DNA of 64,000 bases from Gracilimonas sp040904925. GTDB lineage: Bacteria > Bacteroidota > Rhodothermia > Balneolales > Balneolaceae. The stretch spans positions 1 through 64,000 of the forward strand of contig JBBDSP010000027.1 of the NCBI GenBank assembly GCA_040904925.1, read 5' to 3'. Below, piece by piece: positions 26,227 to 34,613 of this stretch. A program made the position numbers and the translations under genes. Every line of letters begins with the position of its first letter. Positions within the stretch are counted from its first letter, which is position 1. The notes beneath the pieces are model-generated. The model was not told the DNA's origin. It worked only from the letters and a program-made list of their open reading frames with translations, and made no database searches.

Positions 26227-26791
26227 GCTCTTTCTTGGTTCCGGTCAATGATTCTTTTACTTCTACCAGTTTAACTAACTGTTTTAAGAATTTCAGATTC
26301 TTCTTATTGATATAAGGCAGCAAAGCCCCGGTGAAGCGCTCAAACATCTCCAGGAACTCCATATAGTTTTCAATACGGACTTTAAATTCCTTGCTCTCTT
26401 CATCATCCAAACCACCGGCTTCGAGGGTTTTTACGCATTCCTCAAGATTTTTGCGAATGGGGGCTATTTCACGTTGCTGTCGTTCACGAATAATGGTAGA
26501 TACGATCTTCCAAACATCGGTTTCTGCAGAATAGTAATCTTTTCGGTCACCGGGAAAACTTTCTTTATGGATAAGCTCCCAATCCAGCAGCCGGCGCAAG
26601 TTCATATTGGCGTTACCGCGACTGATATCTAGCGTGTCCATGATGGTATCTGTATCCAGCGGTTGAGATTCGGCATACAACAGTGCATGAATCTGAGACA
26701 TGGTTTTATTAATTCCCCATGCCGAAGCCATCTCACCCCAAAGAAGGACGAATTGGTCTAATGCTTCCTGATATGCCTTGCTGTGTTCCAT
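26219..26791 (-). CDS. GbsR/MarR-family transcriptional regulator
   Basis: A 190-residue DNA-binding protein with a winged helix near residues 25-95. The motifs MSQIHALLYAES, ISRGNANMNLRRLLDWELI (recognition helix) and the wing SFPGDRKDYY are typical of the GbsR subgroup. A long C-terminal helix (about residues 95-150) mediates dimerisation. GbsR in Bacillus controls choline and glycine betaine genes, but no osmolyte genes lie next to this one. It is co-transcribed with yraN. Confidence 0.85.
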   Translation of the reverse strand: MEHSKAYQEALDQFVLLWGEMASAWGINKTMSQIHALLYAESQPLDTDTIMDTLDISRGNANMNLRRLLDWELIHKESFPGDRKDYYSAETDVWKIVSTIIRERQQREIAPIRKNLEECVKTLEAGGLDDEESKEFKVRIENYMEFLEMFERFTGALLPYINKKNLKFLKQLVKLVEVKESLTGTKKEHD

Positions 26792-26807
26792 ATAGGTGGG
26801 TTATTCA

Positions 26808-26853
26808 TTAATCGTTATTCGTATGCTTGACATAAGATACGAATAACGATTAA
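26808..26853. repeat. Long perfect hairpin (element C)
   Basis: Arms of 17 bases (26808-26824 and 26837-26853) pair exactly around a 12-base loop. The word is TTAATCGTTATTCGTAT. A degenerate third copy, CCATTAACGAGTCACGA, follows. It lies between the FmdB-like and GbsR-type genes on the minus strand. Confidence 0.8.
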
Positions 26854-26864
26854 CCATTAACGAG

Positions 26865-27152
26865 TCACGATTTTGTTTCTGGGGCACTTTGGGTTTTTGG
26901 AGTTTCAGCTTTGGTTTCCGTGCTTCCATTTTCAGTAGCGTCTGCCGGAGGTGTTGAAGCTGATTTCCGTCCGCCGTCTTTATAATCGGTCACGTACCAG
27001 CCTTCGCCTTTATAGACCACACCGCCCCCGCCGGAAATAATGCGTTTCACTTTTTGTCCGGTAGTTGGACATGTTGTCAGTGCATCTTCACTCATCTTCT
27101 GTACGATTTCGAATGTAGTTCCGTCTTCTCTTTTATATTCGTAAGTAGGCAT
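26865..27152 (-). CDS. FmdB-like regulatory protein with a degenerate zinc ribbon
   Basis: A 95-residue protein whose first 55 residues match FmdB-type zinc ribbons (MPTYEYKREDGTTFEIVQ, then TTCPTTGQKVKRIISGGGG). The usual CxxC pair after TYEY is replaced by KRED, and the second CxxC by CPTTG. Only one of the normal four cysteines remains, so zinc cannot be bound the usual way. The C-terminal 40 residues are low-complexity Ala/Thr/Lys/Pro. FmdB proteins are thought to be regulatory, but the evidence is thin. Confidence 0.8.
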   Translation of the reverse strand: MPTYEYKREDGTTFEIVQKMSEDALTTCPTTGQKVKRIISGGGGVVYKGEGWYVTDYKDGGRKSASTPPADATENGSTETKAETPKTQSAPETKS

Positions 27153-27224
27153 TTTTGGAAATGTTGAATTGGTTAATGATGAATTTTAAATGGCTTTATA
27201 CAAATTTTATGCCATTTAAGCTTC

Positions 27225-28418
27225 TTAAGACAAACTTGATAACCCGTTTTTAAGTCGTTTCATTGCCTCTTCAAGATCATCCATAGAGGCTGCATAGCTG
27301 AGGCGGATTCCGTTGGGTTCCCCGAACGCATCTCCGGGCACAAGGGCCAGGCCAAATTCATCCAGGAGATATAGACACAGGTCAGTGGAAGAACCAATGG
27401 GAGTGCCGTCCGATTTCTTGGAACCGATATAGTGAGAGATATCCGGAAATACATAAAACGCACCGCCCGGAGTGAAACAGCTTACGCCTTCGATGGCATT
27501 CAGCGCATCCACCAAATAATCACGGCGTTTTTTGAACTGTTCCCGCATGGCTTTTACTTCATCAAGATTTCCTTTGTAAGCAGCCTCTCCAGCTTTCTGG
27601 GAAATGGAGGAAGGGGCGGAGGTCTCCTGACTTTGGATTTTGGAAACGGCACTTACCACATCATTATGAGCGGCTAGGTATCCAAGTCGCCAGCCGGTCA
27701 TGGCAAAGCCTTTGGAAAATCCGTTGATCAAAACTGTTCGGTTTTTAAGATCAGGAGCTATATTCAAGATACTTACATGCTCTCCCTCAAAAACGATATA
27801 CTCATAAATTTCGTCAGAGATCACATAAACCTGAGGATGCTTTCGCAGCACTTCTGCCAATCTTTCCAGTTCTTCAGCGGTGTATTGAGCTCCCGTTGGA
27901 TTGGATGGAGAGCAAAGGATCAGGGCCTTGGTTTTGTCAGTGATAGCTTCTTCAAGCTGCTCGGGTGTTAATTTGAAATTATTCTCAAACGAAGTTCGAA
28001 TGGTTACCGATTTTCCTTCAGCCAAACGAACCATTTCCGGATAAGAAACCCAGTACGGAGCCGGAATGATCACCTCATCACCGGGATCAACCAATGCAAG
28101 AATGCTGAATCCAACAGACTGCTTGGCCCCATTTGAGCATATGATCTGAGATGGATCGTAATCCAGGTTGTTGTCTCTTTTTAATTTGGCACAAATAGCC
28201 TCCCGCAATTCAGGCGTTCCCGGATTCATGGTATACCCGTGGAACCCATCACTGATTGCCTGAATAGCAGCATCACAAATATGCTTTGGCGTTTTGAAAT
28301 CAGGTTCACCGGCGCTTAAAGAAACGATGGATTTACCTTGCCGTTTAAGCTCTTTGGCTCGTCCGGTAACTTTAAGTGTTGCAGAGGGCTGTAAATTTTG
28401 TGCTCGTTTTGAAATCAT
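27225..28418 (-). CDS. Pyridoxal-phosphate aminotransferase (aspartate aminotransferase-like)
   Basis: A class I/II aminotransferase of about 397 residues. The start at MISKRAQNLQPS is chosen because the 21 upstream residues of the longer reading are hydrophobic and foreign to the family. LSAGEPDF is the substrate-facing motif, SPSNPTG follows, and the PLP lysine is in FSKGFAMTGWRLGY. The arginine binding the alpha-carboxylate is in GIRLSYA at the end. It matches the Thermus-type aspartate/prephenate aminotransferase subfamily. Confidence 0.9.
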   Translation of the reverse strand: MISKRAQNLQPSATLKVTGRAKELKRQGKSIVSLSAGEPDFKTPKHICDAAIQAISDGFHGYTMNPGTPELREAICAKLKRDNNLDYDPSQIICSNGAKQSVGFSILALVDPGDEVIIPAPYWVSYPEMVRLAEGKSVTIRTSFENNFKLTPEQLEEAITDKTKALILCSPSNPTGAQYTAEELERLAEVLRKHPQVYVISDEIYEYIVFEGEHVSILNIAPDLKNRTVLINGFSKGFAMTGWRLGYLAAHNDVVSAVSKIQSQETSAPSSISQKAGEAAYKGNLDEVKAMREQFKKRRDYLVDALNAIEGVSCFTPGGAFYVFPDISHYIGSKKSDGTPIGSSTDLCLYLLDEFGLALVPGDAFGEPNGIRLSYAASMDDLEEAMKRLKNGLSSLS

Positions 28419-28504
28419 AATTTTTGAAAATAGAACTAACAGTGAGTGTAAAAGTGATCGGAATATAAAGGGCTTGCACAAAGAAAAGTAGAGTTTTGCG
28501 GGAC

Positions 28505-29002
28505 TTAATTATTGTCTTTGAACTTTTCTTTCAATGCTTTGGCCACAATTTCTGGCACAAAGGATGTGAGGTCTCCGCCCCAGTAGGCTACTTCCTTTAC
28601 AATGGATGCAGATATAAAGGTGAATTCCTCATCCGGCATGAGAAAAATAGTATCAACTTCAGGGGCCAGACGTTTGTTGGTGAGTGCCATCCTAAATTCA
28701 TATTCAAAATCTGAGATCTGCCGAACTCCTCTGACCAAAGTATCTGCCTTCATATCTACGGCATGATCGACAAGCAGTCCCGTAAATTGTTTGACCTTCA
28801 CTTTCCTAGCCCAGCTTTTATCTTTTATACAGGCCTTTATAAGTTCAACCCGCTCATCACCGGAAAAGACGGCATCCTTTTCTTTATTAACGGCTACGGT
28901 AACGATGATGGTCTCAAATAGCTTGGTAGCCCGCTCAAGGATGTCAAGGTGGCCGTTGGTGATTGGGTCAAATGAACCTGGATATAAAGCGATGGTTTTC
29001 AT
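28505..29002 (-). CDS. coaD: Pantetheine-phosphate adenylyltransferase
   Basis: A 165-residue nucleotidyltransferase catalysing the fourth step of coenzyme A synthesis. The N-terminus YPGSFDPITNGHLD contains the (T/N)GH nucleotide motif. RGVRQISDFEYE and the late ISASIVKEVA motif (usually ISST) are the other family marks. It follows rsmD by ten bases in the same direction, a common Bacteroidota order with the DUF3822 gene before them. Confidence 0.96.
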   Translation of the reverse strand: MKTIALYPGSFDPITNGHLDILERATKLFETIIVTVAVNKEKDAVFSGDERVELIKACIKDKSWARKVKVKQFTGLLVDHAVDMKADTLVRGVRQISDFEYEFRMALTNKRLAPEVDTIFLMPDEEFTFISASIVKEVAYWGGDLTSFVPEIVAKALKEKFKDNN

Positions 29003-29012
29003 AGGGGTGAAT

Positions 29013-29567
29013 TTATTTTGAATCTATCGGATGCTTTTCAAAGATGCTAACAATGGTTCGTCCGTATGCTTTTGAGAACGAGCAGTGCGGATGATCGGTG
29101 AAGTCCTTGTATTTATCATGCTCCAGCATCAGCCAGCCTTCATCGGTAAGCCAGTTATTGGACAGAATTTGTTCAATCATTTCATCCATGAACGGATAGT
29201 CGTAAGGTGGATCACAAAAGATGAAATGATGCGGGGTTGCCATGCCGTTCAAAAATCGTTGCACATCAGAACAAACGATCCTCATCTGCTTGTCGATCCC
29301 GAACTGCGTGGCGGTCTTCTCTATCTGCTTCACGTTATCAGGGTCAATCTCAACGGCAGTTACATGTTTGGAGCCCCGCGAAATAGCTTCAAAGCCAAGA
29401 CTTCCTGAACCGGCGAAAAGATCCAATATTATTGTTCCTTCCATGAAAACGCGCGCTTCAATAAGATTGAAGATGCTTTCTTTAGTACGGTCGGTAGTGG
29501 GGCGTACGTCCAGTCCTTTGGGAATGTTGAAATGACGGCCTTTAAGTTTTCCTGTAATGATCCGCAT
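29013..29567 (-). CDS. rsmD: 16S rRNA (guanine966-N2)-methyltransferase
   Basis: A 184-residue SAM methyltransferase. The N-terminus RIITGKLKGRHFNIPKG and RPTTDRTKESIFNLIEA are diagnostic of RsmD. The SAM motif is LDLFAGSGSLGFEA and the catalytic motif is DPPYDYP. It modifies G966 of 16S rRNA during 30S assembly. coaD follows closely. Confidence 0.95.
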   Translation of the reverse strand: MRIITGKLKGRHFNIPKGLDVRPTTDRTKESIFNLIEARVFMEGTIILDLFAGSGSLGFEAISRGSKHVTAVEIDPDNVKQIEKTATQFGIDKQMRIVCSDVQRFLNGMATPHHFIFCDPPYDYPFMDEMIEQILSNNWLTDEGWLMLEHDKYKDFTDHPHCSFSKAYGRTIVSIFEKHPIDSK

Positions 29568-29586
29568 GGCGGAATGGTTAATTTTT

Positions 29587-29634
29587 AGTTTTAAATGTTA
29601 AATAAAATCTAGCCTTAATTTAACATTTAAAACT
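29587..29634. repeat. Long perfect hairpin (element G)
   Basis: Arms of 16 bases (AGTTTTAAATGTTAAA at 29587-29602, complement at 29619-29634) with a 16-base loop. A third degenerate copy, CATTTAATATTTGAAATTAAA-like, follows at 29638-29657. It lies between the DUF3822 gene and rsmD on the minus strand. Confidence 0.75.
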
Positions 29635-29653
29635 GAGCATTTAATATTTGAAA

Positions 29654-30514
29654 TTAAAAGTCGAGACTAAGGAGAATAGCAGGGAAAGCGGCAGCGAGAT
29701 CAAAGCCATAGGTTTCTTCTTCGGCCTGAACACCAATGCCTTGAAGTGAGTTGAGTTTTAAGATCTCAGCCGAATCATCCCAGAATCCCTGAAGAGCCTG
29801 TTCAACTTCATGTGTTTGATGCCCGAACAGATAAATGGTTTCATGAAGCCCGCGCATCCAGCTTGAGTTGGCCGCATGTTGCATCCAGTGGTAGGGAAGG
29901 TCTTCAGGCTGATCAAAAGAAATGTAGGTTGCTGCTCTGAACTTACCGAGTAAAAATGAGGTGATGGAAATGATATTATTGTGGCAGCCGATCATCAGAA
30001 AAGAACCACCTGGCTTGGCAAATGAAGACCACTTTTGTGCGATCTCAAAATCACTGTTGAAATCAGTAGTGGCTATCTGCGTAGTCAGCTCGTCAAAGCC
30101 TTCCATAAGATTCCGGCGGCGAACCGACAGAAACTTGTATTCATTGTTGTGAAGAGTATGCCAGGTAGGCTCCATATGCTCCCGTTTTACTCCTTTCATC
30201 AGGATGGCGAGATGGTCTTCCCGTTCGTCTGCATTGTCATAGACTACTTTTGGGAAAACGGTCCAGCATTCGTGAGCCGGATGAGTTAAAGCACGTACTG
30301 ATTTAATATTATGCTCGGTACGGAAACGGTCGAAGGTAGAGAGGATGTGGGGAAAATGATCTTCATGCTGACGGGTAATGGCATTTATCACATCAAAATT
30401 GAAGTCAAAGGAGCCAATACGAAAAAGGTGCTTGTCTTTTTCAGGATCATTAATAGAATAGAAAAGCCGATCCGAAAAAAAACAAACACCTAAATTAGCT
30501 GAAGTTTCACCCAT
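29654..30514 (-). CDS. DUF3822-family protein
   Basis: A 286-residue soluble protein that I recognise as DUF3822, a family found in Bacteroidota next to rsmD and coaD, as here. The N-terminal strands (LGVCFFSDRLFYSIND) and the later region FLMIGCHNNIISITSFLLGKF are reminiscent of actin-like or PilM-like folds, but I cannot confirm this. The start codon shares a base with the stop of the pseudopilin-like gene (TAATG), so the two proteins are made together. The function is unknown. Confidence 0.75.
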   Translation of the reverse strand: MGETSANLGVCFFSDRLFYSINDPEKDKHLFRIGSFDFNFDVINAITRQHEDHFPHILSTFDRFRTEHNIKSVRALTHPAHECWTVFPKVVYDNADEREDHLAILMKGVKREHMEPTWHTLHNNEYKFLSVRRRNLMEGFDELTTQIATTDFNSDFEIAQKWSSFAKPGGSFLMIGCHNNIISITSFLLGKFRAATYISFDQPEDLPYHWMQHAANSSWMRGLHETIYLFGHQTHEVEQALQGFWDDSAEILKLNSLQGIGVQAEEETYGFDLAAAFPAILLSLDF

Positions 30515-30987
30515 TAATTCCAGTTTGGAGCATTACGCATCGTAGTACGTTCAAGGCTGCCAATAGCATCATCAGAACCCGGATCCGTCAGCAAATAGAT
30601 CTGAGGATTTAAAGTATCATTCAGAGCATACTCAAATTTCGGATAAGGAGGACGAGGGGAATAAACCAGAGAATCAGGAGTGAATACATCGAATGTTCGT
30701 CCGAAAAGACTATCTCCCATGGCTATCATTAAAGAGTCTGTTTTTAGGAAATTAACGAGACTGTCCAAACCACCTTCAGTTGGAGGGAAGGTGTCAAATT
30801 CGTTCTCGTATTGAATGAGGGCATCTTTGGTATCCGTCATGCGCTGGCGAACTTGTTCGGTGAGGGCTTCACGCTCCAAAACTTGTTGATATGGAGTTAC
30901 CAGTGAATCATACAACCAATAAGTAAGTCCCAGAATTACGATTCCAAGTACAATTGTCAGAATTTTATTACGCGAATCAATGTCCAT
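30514..30987 (-). CDS. Pseudopilin-like (GspG-like) membrane protein
   Basis: A 157-residue protein with one N-terminal helix (about residues 8-27, ILTIVLGIVILGLTYWLY) followed by a long amphipathic helix. The sequence DTKDALIQYENEFDTFPPTEGGLDSLVNFL strongly recalls the major pseudopilin GspG (x-Y-x-x-D-x-x-x-(Y/F)-P-(T/P)-T-E-x-G-L). There is no classical prepilin peptidase site, because the helix starts at the charged N-terminus MDIDSRNK. It may be a degenerate pseudopilin or a type II secretion/pilus-like subunit. It is coupled to the DUF3822 gene by a TAATG overlap. Confidence 0.6.
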   Translation of the reverse strand: MDIDSRNKILTIVLGIVILGLTYWLYDSLVTPYQQVLEREALTEQVRQRMTDTKDALIQYENEFDTFPPTEGGLDSLVNFLKTDSLMIAMGDSLFGRTFDVFTPDSLVYSPRPPYPKFEYALNDTLNPQIYLLTDPGSDDAIGSLERTTMRNAPNWN

Positions 30988-31150
30988 GTGGCAAGCAAAT
31001 GAGTTAAAAAATTATGTTTAAATCCCAAGTAAAATTCGGAGAAAGAAAATACATGCACACCCATAGATATGCAACTTTCTGTAGTATTCATAAAATATGA
31101 ATTTAAAATTCTATTTAAGCCCTTATTTTAGCACCCAATTTTAACCCGAA

Positions 31151-32464
31151 ATGCAGGCCGGTTTGAACCGAAAAATACTCCGCCTCGCCATCCCAAATAT
31201 CATCAGTAATCTTTCTGTTCCATTGCTTGGAGCCGTTGATACTGCTGTTGTAGGGCGTCTTGAGCATGTTTATTACCTGGGAGCCATAGCAGTAGGAAGC
31301 ATCATATTTGACTTTATATTTTGGGGATTCGGCTTTCTCAGGATGGGGACCACAGGTATGGTTGCACAAGCCTACGGAGCACAAGAAGAGCGAAAAACGC
31401 GCATTATTTTATTTCGGGTGTTACTGGTTGCGGGTATAAGCAGTGCTTTTATTTTACTGATCCAATACCCCCTGATCGATGCCTCACTCTTTATCGTCAA
31501 TGCATCGCCCGAAGTAGAGGAATATACCCGCCTGTACTATCATATACGCATTTTTGCAGCTCCCGCAACACTCGCTCTTTTTGGATTGAATGGGTGGTTT
31601 CTCGGTATGCAGAATTCAACCTATCCAATGATCATTACTATTTTCTTAAATATTGTAAATATTGCGCTGAACCTCATTTTTGTGTTCCGATTTAATATGA
31701 CGGTTGACGGAGTGGCGACAGGTAGTTTAATCGCTAGCTTCCTTGCCCTCGGGCTGGCTGTGATCCTGTACAAGAAAAAATATGGCGGGGTGAAGTTAAA
31801 TATCAGCTGGGGTGAACTCGTGGAAACCGAAGAGCTGAAAAAGTTCTTTTCAGTGAACAGAGATATTGTGATCCGGACTTTGTGCCTGATCTTTTCGTAT
31901 GCATTCTTTACCGCAAAATCGGCTGAGATGGGAGATGTGGTTCTAGCCGCAAATACTATTTTGTTGCAAATGTGGTACATCAGCTCGTATGGAACCGACG
32001 GCTTTGCCTATGCTGCTGAGAGTTTGGTGGGAAGATTTAAAGGGGCCCGGGATTCCACTCAGCTAAAAGCTGCGGTAAAAGCTAATATGCTTTGGGGACT
32101 TGGCCTTGGAATACTGGGAACCACGACCTATGCTATTTTTGATGCAGAGATCATCGCGCTTTTCACCGATAAAGAAAATGTGATCGCAGTAGCAATGACG
32201 GTTGTGATATGGCTTATTGCGGCACCTATTGTCAATAGTGTATGTTTTATCTGGGATGGAGTATATATTGGTGCAACGGCCACAGGTGCTATGCGGAATT
32301 CTATGCTGGTGGCTACTATCCTCGTTTTCATCCCGGTATATTATATAAGTGAACCCTTTGCGGGCATTCATGCGCTATGGATGGCGATGACGGCTTTTAT
32401 GGTGGCGAGAGGAGTGATACTCTCGTTGTATGCACCTTCTCGAATTTTTGGCAGCTCCTCTTGA
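31151..32464 (+). CDS. MATE-family efflux transporter (DinF-like)
   Basis: A 437-residue inner-membrane antiporter with twelve predicted helices. The start, RKILRLAIPNIISNLSVPLLGAVDTAVVG, is the MATE signature, with MGTTGMVAQAYGA in helix 2 and a matching helix 7-8 repeat (AANTILLQMW, YAAESLVG). It belongs to the DinF branch. It exports cationic drugs or metabolites using sodium or proton gradients. It is a single-gene unit, divergent from the pseudopilin-like gene. Confidence 0.92.
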   Translation: MQAGLNRKILRLAIPNIISNLSVPLLGAVDTAVVGRLEHVYYLGAIAVGSIIFDFIFWGFGFLRMGTTGMVAQAYGAQEERKTRIILFRVLLVAGISSAFILLIQYPLIDASLFIVNASPEVEEYTRLYYHIRIFAAPATLALFGLNGWFLGMQNSTYPMIITIFLNIVNIALNLIFVFRFNMTVDGVATGSLIASFLALGLAVILYKKKYGGVKLNISWGELVETEELKKFFSVNRDIVIRTLCLIFSYAFFTAKSAEMGDVVLAANTILLQMWYISSYGTDGFAYAAESLVGRFKGARDSTQLKAAVKANMLWGLGLGILGTTTYAIFDAEIIALFTDKENVIAVAMTVVIWLIAAPIVNSVCFIWDGVYIGATATGAMRNSMLVATILVFIPVYYISEPFAGIHALWMAMTAFMVARGVILSLYAPSRIFGSSS

Positions 32465-32580
32465 TGTTTAGTTTACACCTCGCTTTTAATTATAAAAATA
32501 TCAGTTTAATAAAGCTGAATGGTAGATACTCATATTACATTAAGTCTATATACTTATACTGAAAGAAATAAATAATCAGG

Positions 32581-33492
32581 ATGACTTTTATCAAAGAAAT
32601 AGCACAAACATTTTTAAAAGCCATTAACGCTTTTATCGAAGATAACGGCTTTCAGTACAGTGCTGCGGTTTCGTTTTACACGCTATTTTCTTTGGCGCCC
32701 ATCGTAATGATCTCTGTTTATACAGCCGGAATCTTTGTAGGTAATGCAAGCGTAATGAAAGAATTGACAGAATTCTTGAACGAAACGGTTGGTTCCTCCA
32801 GTGCAGAAGCGGTAATGTTATTGGTTCAAACTATTCAGACCGATAGCAGTAATGTTCTATATTTGATTATAAGTATCGGTTTCCTCGTTATATCTGCTAC
32901 TACCGTTTTTGTGCAATTTAAAGATTCCTTTAACCGCATTTTCATGATGGTAACAAAGCCCGATGTCGGATTTTTGAAAACGATATTAGATCGTGCCATA
33001 GCTTTTGGGATGATCGTGCTTTTGGGCGTAGCCCTGATCGCATCTTTAATATTAGACACGATTTTAGTGGCTTTGTTTGATCTGCTATCCTCTCAATTTG
33101 AGGCTGTCAATTTGATCATGGCTTCGGTTGGGAGTAATATCATCACAATGGTCATGATATTTGTGGCTATACTGCTAATGTTCTATATCCTGCCTGATGT
33201 GTATGTAAGATGGAAAGCACTCATTTATGGCAGTTTGGTTACAACCATACTCCTTATACTTGGGAAATTTGGGGTGGGCATGGTTATTGGAAATAGTCCA
33301 CTTAACCAGCTTTCAGGGGCATCTTCATCTATTATTATTTTGATGTTGTGGGTGTACTATTCCTGCATTATTATATTTTTCGGAATAGAGTTGGTGAAAG
33401 CGCTTGGAGAAAAAGGAGATCGCGAAATAAAGGCCGGAAAATATGCCAGAAGAATAAAAATGGTAGATTTTTTCCCAAATATTAAAGAATAG
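32581..33492 (+). CDS. YihY/BrkB-family membrane protein
   Basis: A 303-residue protein with six or seven helices. The N-terminus has the family motif GFQYSAAVSFYTLFSLAPIVMISVY, followed by the region GFLVISATTVFVQFKDSFNRIF and WVYYSCIIIFFGIELVKA. Family members were once called ribonuclease BN in error; the actual function is unknown, possibly transport. The SixA-type phosphatase gene begins eight bases later. Confidence 0.9.
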   Translation: MTFIKEIAQTFLKAINAFIEDNGFQYSAAVSFYTLFSLAPIVMISVYTAGIFVGNASVMKELTEFLNETVGSSSAEAVMLLVQTIQTDSSNVLYLIISIGFLVISATTVFVQFKDSFNRIFMMVTKPDVGFLKTILDRAIAFGMIVLLGVALIASLILDTILVALFDLLSSQFEAVNLIMASVGSNIITMVMIFVAILLMFYILPDVYVRWKALIYGSLVTTILLILGKFGVGMVIGNSPLNQLSGASSSIIILMLWVYYSCIIIFFGIELVKALGEKGDREIKAGKYARRIKMVDFFPNIKE

Positions 33493-33500
33493 ACTAAATA

Positions 33501-34007
33501 ATGAAACAGATCTTATTGATGAGACATGCAAAATCTAGCTGGGAAGACCCGGGACAAAAAGATTTTGATCGGCCGCTGGCAGAAAGGGGACTCAATGACG
33601 CGCCCATGATGGGGCAGTTTATTTGGGAAAGTAAGTACAAGCCGAGTTGGGTAATTTCATCTCCGGCCCAACGCGCAAAAGAAACAACCGAGCTAAGCAT
33701 GAGGGCAGCGAAAGTTAATGAAGAGCAGATCAACTGGAATGAGGGTTTATATTTTGGCTCTGTTAGTGATTACGTCGCCGCCATTCAATCAACCCCTGAT
33801 GAGCACGAAAGGGTTTTAATCGTGGGCCATAATCCACTGATGGAGAATACAGCCGGCATTTTAGCGGGGGGCGAACAAAAAACAGCCCTGCGCATGCCAA
33901 CCTCAGCCCTCATTTGTCTGGAAACATTCGCAGACTCCTGGGAAAACATAACCCCCGGCACCTGCCAGATCAAATGGATGATGATCCCCAAAATTTTGAA
34001 AAAATAG
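33501..34007 (+). CDS. SixA-like histidine phosphatase
   Basis: A 168-residue histidine-acid phosphatase. The catalytic RHG motif is read in LLMRHAKSSW (Arg8, His9), SSPAQRAKETTE is the second arginine motif and VGHNPLMEN holds the second histidine. E. coli SixA removes phosphate from histidine-phosphotransfer proteins; here the target could be a phosphorelay or a small metabolite. It is close behind the YihY gene and in the same direction. Confidence 0.9.
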   Translation: MKQILLMRHAKSSWEDPGQKDFDRPLAERGLNDAPMMGQFIWESKYKPSWVISSPAQRAKETTELSMRAAKVNEEQINWNEGLYFGSVSDYVAAIQSTPDEHERVLIVGHNPLMENTAGILAGGEQKTALRMPTSALICLETFADSWENITPGTCQIKWMMIPKILKK

Positions 34008-34019
34008 AGGTGAGGTATT

Positions 34020-34067
34020 AGGTGTTAGGTTTTAGGTGTCAGAGACGAAGCCTAAAACCTAACACCT
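34020..34067. repeat. Long perfect hairpin (element D)
   Basis: Arms of 17 bases (34020-34036 and 34051-34067) pair exactly around a 14-base loop. The word is TTAGGTGTTAGG. A third degenerate copy, TGTCTAAAACCTAAC, follows. It shares words with element B in permuted order. It lies after the SixA-like gene. Confidence 0.8.
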
Positions 34068-34158
34068 CATGTCTAAAACCTAACTTAAATCCTTAATAAT
34101 TTCTGTCGATTTGTTATATTGACCCAGCTAAAAAATTCAACTCAATCATTTACAGCAG

Positions 34159-34509
34159 ATGCAATACCAACAAAACTTTTTCTATCTCTGCAAAACGCCT
34201 TTAAGTGCTGAAGGACCCGAACATGTTGAAATTATCACTCGTGCCGAAAATAGTGAAGATTTCCCCCGTGTATTTCAGGAATTTGAAGAACTGCGCTCTC
34301 ATGCTTTTAATGAAGACAAGATTTACAGCGTAGTCCGTGCCGATGATATTTATGAACTGGTACGCACCAATACCGAGGAAAATGCCAAGGAGCAGGCTTA
34401 CGAAAAAGCAGAACAGGAGATCATCACCAATCTGCAACACCGCGTAATGCAGGGTAAGGACGCGAATGCTAAAGCTATTTTAAAAGAAGTGTATGGAGTA
34501 GAAGAGTAG
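34159..34509 (+). CDS. Small soluble protein of unknown function
   Basis: A 116-residue protein with no signal peptide. The first half may be an alpha/beta domain (NFFYLCKTPLSAEGPEHVEII). The second half is helical and acidic (EENAKEQAYEKAEQEIITNL) and ends DANAKAILKEVYGVEE. I recognise no family. A strong terminator follows. The codon pattern and terminator support it being real. Confidence 0.6.
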   Translation: MQYQQNFFYLCKTPLSAEGPEHVEIITRAENSEDFPRVFQEFEELRSHAFNEDKIYSVVRADDIYELVRTNTEENAKEQAYEKAEQEIITNLQHRVMQGKDANAKAILKEVYGVEE

Positions 34510-34541
34510 GCCTCTCCAAAAATTTTCGAATATATATTTAT

Positions 34542-34578
34542 AAAAAAACCCGCACATAATTTATCTGCGGGTTTTTTT
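34542..34578. terminator. Bidirectional terminator
   Basis: AAAAAAACCCGCA pairs with TGCGGGTTTTTTT. T-runs on both strands make it terminate the plus-strand small gene and the minus-strand subtilase gene. Confidence 0.9.
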
Positions 34579-34613
34579 ATGATTGGTATTACTGTTTTTG
34601 AAATAACCAAATA

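Noticed and set aside
25803..34067. CRISPR array from the repeated TAACACCTAAAACC words
   Set aside because: Only two to four degenerate words per place, no regular spacers, no cas genes.
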